Below, one piece after another: positions 53,035 to 64,000 of a stretch of DNA of 64,000 nt. This stretch comes from Actinomadura syzygii (lineage in GTDB: Bacteria > Actinomycetota > Actinomycetes > Streptosporangiales > Streptosporangiaceae), in the NCBI RefSeq assembly GCF_008085905.1, contig NZ_VSFF01000012.1, positions 62,001 through 126,000 of the forward strand, in the 5' to 3' direction. Position 1 is the first letter of the stretch, and each line of letters opens with the position of its first letter. A model generated the notes under the pieces. The model was not told where the DNA came from. It ran no database searches and saw nothing but the letters and a program-made list of their open reading frames with translations. A program made the translations under genes and the position numbers.

Positions 53035-53097
53035 TCAGTCGCTCGACAGCACGATCAGCCGGCCGGTCACCAGGTCCGCGTTCGCCTCATAGGTCAT
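53035..53097 (-). CDS. 20-aa ORF leading the ABC importer operon
   Basis: ATG 53097 follows GGAAGGAAG. It encodes MTYEANADLVTGRLIVLSSD and stops 11 bases before the binding-protein start. The strong ribosome site and tight spacing argue it is translated. It lacks the Cys run of known sulfur-responsive leader peptides. It may be a regulatory leader, a signalling peptide or a peptide-natural-product fragment. Confidence 0.55.
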   Translation of the reverse strand: MTYEANADLVTGRLIVLSSD

Positions 53098-53154
53098 GCT
53101 CAGCTTCCTTCCGCCGTGCTCGGTTCCGGGTGGGTCGTGTGAAGTCCCACCAAG

Positions 53155-53168
53155 GATCGTCGCGGGAG
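53155..53168. promoter_or_regulatory. Motif shared by two cluster operon promoters, copy 2
   Basis: GATCGTCGCGGGAG, 58 bp upstream of the 20-aa ORF, differs at one base from the copy at 42766-42779. Confidence 0.4.
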
Positions 53169-53217
53169 CTGAAGCGACCCCTTGGAGCCGTCTTAAGTGG
53201 GACGGGACGGCCGGACG

Positions 53218-54738
53218 TCAGGCTTCGGCGGCGTTCGTCTCGGCGGTCTCGGCGGTCTCGGCGGTCTCGGCGGTTTCGGCGGGCGTCTGCGCGGCGGGCG
53301 CGGGACGGCGGCGCGCGGTGAGGCTGATGAGCAGGATCACGACGGCGAGCGCGGCCGCGACCAGGAACGCCCGGGTGAAGCCGTAGGTGAGCACGTGCTC
53401 GGCCTGGCGAGCCGGGGAGAGCCCGGCGACGGGGTGCTCGGCCTCGTGCCTCGCGGCCGTCCCGGCGACGGTGACCAGCGCGGCCAGTCCCAGGCTGCCG
53501 CCGATCTGCGACATGGAGTTGAGCATCCCCGAGGCGGCGCCCGACTCGTCGTCCGCGACGCGGGCGGCGGCGCCCACGGTGGCCGGGACGAAGATCAGGC
53601 CGGCCCCGATCCCGAACAGCACCAGCGGGCCGAGGACGCCGGTGAGGTAGCCGCTGTTCTCGTCCAGGAAGCCCAGCCAGACCAGCCCGGCGACGGTGAC
53701 GGCAGCTCCGATCGCGGTGGGGGCCTTGGCGCCGACCTTCGGCAGCACCGACGCCGTCTGCTGGGCGGCGAGAATCAGCACCAGCGACAGCGGCAGGAAG
53801 GCGAGTCCCGCCTTGAGCGGCCCGAACTTCAGGACCTCCTGCAGGAACTGGGCGAGGAAGAAGAACATCGCGAGCATGCTGCCCGCGATCAGCAGCAGGA
53901 CGAGGTAGGCGCGGATCCGGTCGGCGTCGCGGAACAGGTGCAGCGGCGTGATCGGCTGGCGGGCCCGCGACTCGACGGCGACGAACAGCAGCAGCGACAC
54001 CACGGCCAGGGCGATCGAGCCCACCGTGATCGAGTCGCGCCAGCCGTCCGACGAGGCGTGGATGAACCCGTAGACCAGCGCGCCCATCCCGACGGTCGAG
54101 GTGACGGCGCCGGCGATGTCGAAACGGCCGGGCTGCCGGTCGGCCTCGCGGATGAACCGGGGCGTGAGCACGAGCACCAGCACCGCGATCGGGACGTTGA
54201 TGAACAGCACCCAGCGCCACGACAGCACGTCGGTGAGGACGCCGCCGACGATGAGGCCGAGGGTCGACGCCGACCCGGACACCGCGCCCCACAGGCCGAG
54301 GGCCCGGGTGCGCTCGGGCCCCTCGGCGAAGCTGGTGGAGATGAGGGCGAGGGCGGACGGCGAGGCCAGCGCGGCGCCGAGGCCCTGCGCGGCGCGGGCG
54401 CCGAGCAGCCAGCCCGAGTCGGGGGCCAGCCCGCCGACCAGGGACGCCACGCCGAACAGCGCGACCCCCGCCATGAACACGGCACGGCGGCCGAGGATGT
54501 CCCCGGCCCGGCCGCCGAGCAGCAGCAGCCCGCCGAAGACCACCGTGTAGGCGTTGAGGACCCAGGCCAGGTTGTCGGCCGAGAAGCCCAGCGAGCTCTT
54601 GATGTGGGGCAGGGCGATGTTCACCACCGTGACGTCCAGCACCAGCATGAGCTGGCAGCCGAGCAGCGCGGTGAGGACGATGCCGGAGCGCTGCCGGTAG
54701 GGCGGTGGACTTGTGTCACTGGTCTGGGCGGTCGCCAT
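53218..54738 (-). CDS. DHA2-type MFS exporter
   Basis: A 506-aa drug:H+ antiporter with about 14 membrane helices. Motif A is GRAGDILGRRAVFMAG; motif C-like segments are present (LWGAVSGSASTLGLIVGGVL), with an early LDVTVVNIALPHI. It probably exports the cluster's product. The C-terminus ends in a TAE/TAET tandem repeat coded by 9-base units. Two repeated operator-like sites lie in its promoter. Confidence 0.93.
   Translation of the reverse strand: MATAQTSDTSPPPYRQRSGIVLTALLGCQLMLVLDVTVVNIALPHIKSSLGFSADNLAWVLNAYTVVFGGLLLLGGRAGDILGRRAVFMAGVALFGVASLVGGLAPDSGWLLGARAAQGLGAALASPSALALISTSFAEGPERTRALGLWGAVSGSASTLGLIVGGVLTDVLSWRWVLFINVPIAVLVLVLTPRFIREADRQPGRFDIAGAVTSTVGMGALVYGFIHASSDGWRDSITVGSIALAVVSLLLFVAVESRARQPITPLHLFRDADRIRAYLVLLLIAGSMLAMFFFLAQFLQEVLKFGPLKAGLAFLPLSLVLILAAQQTASVLPKVGAKAPTAIGAAVTVAGLVWLGFLDENSGYLTGVLGPLVLFGIGAGLIFVPATVGAAARVADDESGAASGMLNSMSQIGGSLGLAALVTVAGTAARHEAEHPVAGLSPARQAEHVLTYGFTRAFLVAAALAVVILLISLTARRRPAPAAQTPAETAETAETAETAETNAAEA
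53240..53282. repeat. 9-bp tandem repeats in the exporter gene
   Basis: About four to five copies of cggcggtct-type units encode AETAETAETAET at the exporter's C-terminus. A related short run occurs at 63956-63976 in the PKS gene (TETAETA). Slippage-prone. Confidence 0.75.
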
Positions 54739-54810
54739 CGTGGCTCCAGGAGAACGAGGTCATGGGAACTTGTGGGAGCGGAGTATGCGCACGTTGCCCC
54801 GCATGTAGGG

Positions 54811-54866
54811 AACGTCGACGTCTACAGCAACTATAGGACGTAGTGAACGTGGACGTCTACAGCAAC
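54811..54866. promoter_or_regulatory. Two direct-repeat operator candidates upstream of the exporter
   Basis: A 21-base element occurs at 54811-54831 and 54846-54866 with one difference, 35 bp apart. The first copy contains the perfect palindrome ACGTCGACGT (54812-54821). A TATAGT hexamer lies between the copies on the minus strand. This suits a TetR-type repressor of the exporter. Confidence 0.6.
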
Positions 54867-54969
54867 ACGGATCCAGTGGACGCGGACGTTCCTTGCGTGC
54901 GGCAAGGCGGCGTGGTCGCGGGCATGCGACCACGCCGCCGGAGAGCGCCGTTCCCGGAGGCCGTGCGGC

Positions 54970-56436
54970 TCAGCCGAACCAGGTCTTCAGCGCCAGTTCC
55001 AGGCCCTCGGGGTCGGAGCCGTCCCCGTGCGCGTAGGCGATGTAGCCGTCCGGGCGCACCAGCGCCACCGCCGCGTCGATCTCCTCGACGGGGCGGGCGC
55101 GCACCAGGTCGACCCGCCCGGCCCAGTTGGAGACGTCGACGCTCTCCGCGTCGCCGCCCGAGAGGTCCAGCAGCACCCCGTGCCCCGCCCGCAGGGTCTC
55201 CGCCACGGTGCGCTCGCCGTCGGATGTGGCGAGCGTGGCGTTGGGGATGCGGCGGCCCTCCAGCGGGTGCGGGCCGTCCGCGCGGTCGGGATACTCGAAG
55301 TCGTAGGCGACCGCGATGCCGGTCACCATCTCGATCAGGTGCCTGCGCACCTCCTTGTACTGCAGCAGCTCGCCGAACAGGTCGCGCAGCGGCCCGATCT
55401 TCCCCACCGGGTGCAGCAGCGCCAGCTGGGCCTCGGTGTTCCTCGCGACCCGCGCGGCCACCGGGTGCCGCTCGGCGTGGTAGCTGTCCAGCAGGGCGGG
55501 CGGGCCCCAGCCGTTGATCTCGGCGGCCAGCTTCCAGCCCAGGTTCACCGCGTCCTGGATGCCGGAGTTGAGGCCCTGCCCGCCCATCGGGTAGTGGACG
55601 TGCGCGGCGTCCCCGGCCAGGAAGATCCGGCCCCTGCGGTACGCGGTGACCTGCCGGCTCGCGTTGCCGAACCGCGACAGCCAGCGCGGCTTGCCGACCC
55701 TCGGCTCCTCGCCGGTGATGGCCTTGACGCTGGCGCGCAGCTCGTCGAGCGTGACCTCCTGGTCGTCGGGCGGGAGCTCCGCGTCGAACTCGGTGGTCAT
55801 GATGCGCAGCACGTCCGGTCCGAGCGGGATCGCGGCGTACATGCCCTTGTCGGGGTAGAGGGTCGTCTCGATGCCGTCGACGGCGTCGTACTCCTCGATG
55901 TCTCCGAGGACGCCGTGGTAGGTCGAGTCGGTGCCGGGGAAGTCGAACCCGGCCAGCTTGCGGACGGTGCTGCCGCCGCCGTCCGCGCCGACCAGGTATT
56001 CGCCGCGCAGCCGGTACTCCTCGCCGGCGGCGTTCCGCACGCCGACGCTCACGCCGTCGTCGTCCTGGTCGACGGCCACGACGACCTCGCCGCGCCGCAG
56101 GTCCACGCCGAGTTCGCGGGCCCGCTCGTCGAGGATCTTCTCGGTCCGCCACTGCGGCACGATGTAGGTGAAGGTCGTGTCGAAGTCGCTCAGGTCCATC
56201 CACATCAGCGCGAAGTGCGCCCGGGGCCAGACCGGGGTGTCGTCGCCGAACCGTTCCAGCAGTCCCCGCTGGTCGAGGGTCTCCAGAGACCGCGCGTGCA
56301 ACCCCATTCCCCGTGACTCCCCGGAAGGGTCGAGGAGCTTCTCGACGACGACGGCGTGCACGTTGGCGAGGGCGAGTTCGCAGGCGAGCATGAGTCCGGT
56401 GGGGCCGCCGCCCGCGATGATTACGGTTGGGTCCAT
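54970..56436 (-). CDS. FAD-dependent aromatic hydroxylase
   Basis: A 488-aa class A flavoprotein monooxygenase (PheA/TfdB-like). The dinucleotide-binding motif is GGGPTG at 9-14; the DG motif is LVGADGGGSTVRKLAG; the GD motif is IFLAGDAAHVHYPMGG, then GLNSGIQDAVNLGWKLA. A thioredoxin-like C-terminus follows. It hydroxylates an aromatic or polyketide substrate using NAD(P)H and O2. It lies 33 bases downstream of the PKS gene and is likely a tailoring enzyme. Confidence 0.92.
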   Translation of the reverse strand: MDPTVIIAGGGPTGLMLACELALANVHAVVVEKLLDPSGESRGMGLHARSLETLDQRGLLERFGDDTPVWPRAHFALMWMDLSDFDTTFTYIVPQWRTEKILDERARELGVDLRRGEVVVAVDQDDDGVSVGVRNAAGEEYRLRGEYLVGADGGGSTVRKLAGFDFPGTDSTYHGVLGDIEEYDAVDGIETTLYPDKGMYAAIPLGPDVLRIMTTEFDAELPPDDQEVTLDELRASVKAITGEEPRVGKPRWLSRFGNASRQVTAYRRGRIFLAGDAAHVHYPMGGQGLNSGIQDAVNLGWKLAAEINGWGPPALLDSYHAERHPVAARVARNTEAQLALLHPVGKIGPLRDLFGELLQYKEVRRHLIEMVTGIAVAYDFEYPDRADGPHPLEGRRIPNATLATSDGERTVAETLRAGHGVLLDLSGGDAESVDVSNWAGRVDLVRARPVEEIDAAVALVRPDGYIAYAHGDGSDPEGLELALKTWFG

Positions 56437-56469
56437 GATTCTGCTCCAGATCGCTTCCGGTGGGCAGGG

Positions 56470-60966
<4,497 letters not shown>

Positions 60967-60997
60967 CTCTTCTCTTCCAGCCCCGTGCTCTGGGCGC

Positions 60998-63900
60998 TCA
61001 GCTCAGGGCGCGCCCGAGCTCCTTGTCGATGAAGTCCAGGACCTCTGCCGCGCTGGCCTCCCGCAGCCGCCCGCCGACGTCGGCGGGAGCGGCGCCGGGG
61101 GAGCCGCCGTCGGTCCAGCGGGCCAGCAGCCCGCGCAGCCGAATGGTGATCTCCGGCCGCGCGTCGTCGACGACGGTCGACGCGGTCAGCGTCGCCTCCA
61201 GCCGGTCCAGCTCGGCGAGGACCGCCGGGAGGCCCTCCTCCGGCGCGGGCGCCAGTTCCCCGGCCAGGTATCCGGCGAGGGCGCCCGGGTTCGGGTGGTC
61301 GAAGACCAACATGGCGGGCAGCCGCAGCCCGGTCGCGGCGGCGAGCGAGTTGCGCAGCTCCACGGCGGTCAGCGAGTCGAACCCGAGCTCCTTGAAGGCG
61401 CCGTCGGCGTCGATCGCCCCGGCGTCGGACCGGCCGAGGACGGCTCCCACGTGCTCGCGCACCACGTCGAGCAGCAGCCCTCGCCGCTCCCGCGCGGATC
61501 GGCCCGCCAGCCGTTCGGCGAGTCGCGGCGCGCCCGCCGGATCCTGGACGGCGCGGGCCGCTCTGCGCACCAGGCCGCTCAGGATCGCGGGCGGGTCGCC
61601 CGTCCCGCCGCGCAGCGCCACCAGGTCCAGCCGGACGGCGGCCACGTCCGGCCGCCCGGCCGCCAGCGCGGCGTCGTAGAGCGCCAGGCCCCGCTTGACC
61701 GGGAGCGGCAGCAGCCCGTGCCTGCGCAGCCGCCGCCGGTCGGCCGCGTCGAGCCCGCCGGCCATGCCCTCGGCTCCCTCGGACCCGGCCCACAGTCCCC
61801 ACGCGATCGACGTCGCGGGCAGCCCGAGCGCCGCCCGGTGCTGGGCGAGGGCGTCGAGGCAGGCGTTGGCGGCGGCGTAGCCGCCCTGGCCCGGGTTGCC
61901 GAGGACCCCGGCGGCGGAGGAGAACAGCACGAACGACGCCAGGTCCGCGTCGCGGGTCAGCTCGTGCAGGTGCCAGGCGGCCTCGGCCTTCGGACGCAGG
62001 ACGGCGGCGATCCGCTCCGGCGCCTGCCCGGTGAGGACGCCGTCGTCCAGCGCGCCCGCGGTGTGCACGACCGAGCGGAGCGGATGCTCCGGCGGGATCG
62101 ACGCCAGCAGCTCGGCCAGGGCGTCGCGGTCGCCGACGTCGCACGCGGCGATCCGCGGTTTCGCGCCGAGCTCGGTCAGCTCGCGGGCCAGGTCCGCGGC
62201 GCCGGGCGCGTCCGGGCCGCGTCGGCTGACCAGCAGGAGCGTGCGCACGCCGTGGCTGACGACCAGATGGCGGGCCAGCAGCGCGCCGAGGGCGCCGGTG
62301 CCGCCGGTGATGAGGACCGTGCAGTCGGGGTCGGCGGCCATGCCCGGCGCGGCGGGCGCGGTGAGCGGCGCCAGCCGGGGCACGTACGCCGTCCCGTCGC
62401 GCAGGGCGAGCTGGGGCTCGTCAGCGGTGAGCGGCACCGGCCAGCGGGCCGGGTCGGCGTCGTCCGCGTCGAGCAGCCCGAACCGGCCGGGGTGCTCGTT
62501 CTGCGCGGTTCTCAGCAGGCCCCACACCGCGGCGGCGGCCGGGTCGGCGACGGTCTCGCCGGGCAGCGCGGCCGTCGCGCCGCGGGTCACGGCGACCAGG
62601 CGCGTCCTGGACAGCCGCTCGTCGGCGAGCCAGTCCTGGAGCAGCGCCAGCGTCTCGGCGGCCGTCCGCCGCGCGGCGGAGGCCGGGTCCTCGCCCGGCT
62701 GGGACGACACCGTCCACAGCGCGACCGCCGGAGCGGGCACGCCGCCGTCCAGGGCCGCCCGCAGCCCGGACAGGTCGCCGTGGACGGTGCGGCCGTCGCG
62801 GGCGCCCGCCTCGCCGCCGAGCAGGACCGTCTCGCCGGACGGCGGCGACCCGCTCCCGGAGGCCCGGCGCCATTCGACGTGGTACAGGGTGTCGCCGGAG
62901 CCGGTCATGGTCCGTTCGCGGGAGACCGAGCGGATCGTCAGCGCCTCGACGGACAGGACCGGGCGGCCCGACGTGTCGGCGACGCGCACCGTCACGGTGT
63001 CCTCGCCCGCGGGCGCCAGCCGTACGCGGGCGGCCGTCGGCCCGTCGGCGTGCCGGCGCACTCCGCTCCAGACGAAGGGGAGGCGGACCGAGCCGTCGTC
63101 GCCGCCGTCCTCCAGCGCCTCCAGGGCGAGCGGTTGCAGCGCCGCGTCCAGCAGCGCGGGGTCCACGCCGAACCCGCCGGGGGACGGCTCGGGGACCGCG
63201 ACCTCGGCGAAGACCTCCCCGCCGCGCCGCCAGGCGGCCTTGAGCCCCTGGAACCGAGGCCCGTACTCGTAGCCGCGATCGGCCAGCCGGGGGTACAGGT
63301 CGTCGAGCTCGACGGGGACGGCCCCTTCCGGCGGCCACACGGCGTCGGTCACGGCGTCCTCAGCCGGGGTGTCGTCGGTGAGCGTCCCGGTGGCGTGCCG
63401 CGTCCAGGAGACCCCGTCCGACGGACGCGAGTGGACGGACACCGGTCGGCCCCGCTCACCGGTCTCGCCGACGTTCACCTGGATCTGGACGGCGCCCTGG
63501 TCGGGCAGCAGCAGCGGCGCCTCCAGGGTCAGCTCGGCGACCGCGTCGTGCCCGCAGCGGCGCCCGGCCTCAAGCGCCAGTTCGACGAGCGCGGCGCCGG
63601 GCAGCAGGACCGTCCCGTCGACGGCGTGGTCGGCCAGCCACGGATGGGTGGCGGCCGAGAGCGTCCCGGTGAGCAGCACGCCCCGGTCCTCCGGCAGCTC
63701 GGTGGCGGCGCCGAGGAGCGGATGCCCGGCGACCTCCAGGCCCAGGCCCGCGGCGTCGCCGGTCTCCCGGGAGTCCAGCCAGTACCGCGTCCGCTGGAAC
63801 GGATAGGTGGGCAGGTCGGTGGTCCGCGCGGACGGTGCGAGGCGGCGCCAGTCGAGGGTGGCGCCGTGGGTGTGAAGGTGCGCCAGGGAGGCGTGGACCC

Positions 63901-64000
63901 GGGTCCAGGTGTCGTCGTTGCGGCGGAGGGTGCCGGTGGCGGTGACGCGCCGGTCGGCGGTCTCGGCGGTCTCGGTGGTCGGGCTGGTGAGCGCCGGGTG
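60998..64000 (-). CDS. Type I polyketide synthase, partial, ...AT-DH-KR-ACP
   Basis: The gene runs off the right edge; 1000 C-terminal residues are visible and open to base 64000. It begins in the AT tail/linker (RVTATGTLRRNDDTW, LPTYPFQRTRYWL). DH has HAVDGTVLLPG and GVDPALLDAALQPLA. The KR is intact: TGGTGALGALLA, LFSSAAGVLG and the Tyr of GQGGYAAANACL; HTAGALDDGVL with the LDD motif indicates a B-type (D-hydroxy) ketoreductase. ACP has ELGFDSLTAVELRN. The C-terminal docking segment (EVLDFIDKELGRALS) suits the next subunit. The module yields a trans-alkene extension. Confidence 0.94.
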   Translation of the reverse strand, partial: HPALTSPTTETAETADRRVTATGTLRRNDDTWTRVHASLAHLHTHGATLDWRRLAPSARTTDLPTYPFQRTRYWLDSRETGDAAGLGLEVAGHPLLGAATELPEDRGVLLTGTLSAATHPWLADHAVDGTVLLPGAALVELALEAGRRCGHDAVAELTLEAPLLLPDQGAVQIQVNVGETGERGRPVSVHSRPSDGVSWTRHATGTLTDDTPAEDAVTDAVWPPEGAVPVELDDLYPRLADRGYEYGPRFQGLKAAWRRGGEVFAEVAVPEPSPGGFGVDPALLDAALQPLALEALEDGGDDGSVRLPFVWSGVRRHADGPTAARVRLAPAGEDTVTVRVADTSGRPVLSVEALTIRSVSRERTMTGSGDTLYHVEWRRASGSGSPPSGETVLLGGEAGARDGRTVHGDLSGLRAALDGGVPAPAVALWTVSSQPGEDPASAARRTAAETLALLQDWLADERLSRTRLVAVTRGATAALPGETVADPAAAAVWGLLRTAQNEHPGRFGLLDADDADPARWPVPLTADEPQLALRDGTAYVPRLAPLTAPAAPGMAADPDCTVLITGGTGALGALLARHLVVSHGVRTLLLVSRRGPDAPGAADLARELTELGAKPRIAACDVGDRDALAELLASIPPEHPLRSVVHTAGALDDGVLTGQAPERIAAVLRPKAEAAWHLHELTRDADLASFVLFSSAAGVLGNPGQGGYAAANACLDALAQHRAALGLPATSIAWGLWAGSEGAEGMAGGLDAADRRRLRRHGLLPLPVKRGLALYDAALAAGRPDVAAVRLDLVALRGGTGDPPAILSGLVRRAARAVQDPAGAPRLAERLAGRSARERRGLLLDVVREHVGAVLGRSDAGAIDADGAFKELGFDSLTAVELRNSLAAATGLRLPAMLVFDHPNPGALAGYLAGELAPAPEEGLPAVLAELDRLEATLTASTVVDDARPEITIRLRGLLARWTDGGSPGAAPADVGGRLREASAAEVLDFIDKELGRALS

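Noticed and set aside
53240..53282. Short tandem repeats considered as a CRISPR-like array
   Set aside because: No spacers; the 9-base units are in-frame coding sequence for TAE repeats.

Overview
The window is about 72% GC, has GTG and TTG starts, Shine-Dalgarno-led genes and strong GC-rich terminators, and carries typical actinomycete families (XRE-cupin, GlxA, DUF4407, class F-type sortase, LAL regulator, modular PKS). It is a chromosomal segment of a filamentous actinobacterium. A Streptosporangiales/Actinomadura-like host is my best guess, but that is an inference.

0-9.4 kb is a mosaic of small regulatory units. It holds a decayed AhpD-like gene, a divergent XRE-cupin regulator / metallo-beta-lactamase-fold hydrolase pair, a small secreted protein, a three-gene operon (histidine kinase, atypical response regulator, DUF4407 membrane protein), a GlxA-type regulator divergent from an ABM monooxygenase with a perfect operator-like palindrome, and a DUF4360 secreted protein.

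9.4-24.1 kb looks like a dormancy/hypoxia island of the DosR (DevR) type. Its genes are a CoA transferase, phosphoketolase, acetate kinase, an SRPBCC-like protein, a zinc alcohol dehydrogenase, a CBS-domain protein, a DosS-like GAF histidine kinase with the expected heme ligands, a PPOX-fold protein, a tandem universal stress protein, an HPF/RaiA-like protein and a GNAT-acyl-CoA synthetase fusion. About ten copies of a 14-bp GGGAC-N4-GTCCC palindrome sit in the promoter gaps. The cognate DosR regulator is not in the window.

24.1-35.3 kb is cell-surface: a secreted trypsin / degenerate SGNH / intact SGNH / FG-GAP fusion protein, a GT2 glycosyltransferase with a tiny membrane protein and a sortase, a membrane-anchored PstS-like binding protein, a triple-repeat fascin-like secreted protein, a pentapeptide-repeat membrane protein and a Cu/Zn SOD. 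35.4-41.8 kb has an MMPL exporter divergent from a two-component system, then a secreted CocE-type hydrolase.

41.9-64 kb is probably one end of a modular type I polyketide cluster. It contains a 30-aa ORF, a stand-alone carrier protein and a flavin reductase (coupled); a LAL regulator; a TetR regulator; an operon of a 20-aa ORF, a complete peptide-type ABC importer and an LLM monooxygenase; a DHA2 exporter; an FAD hydroxylase; and two PKS genes. One PKS is KS-AT-inactive KR-ACP. The other runs off the right edge and shows DH-KR-ACP. No thioesterase is visible.
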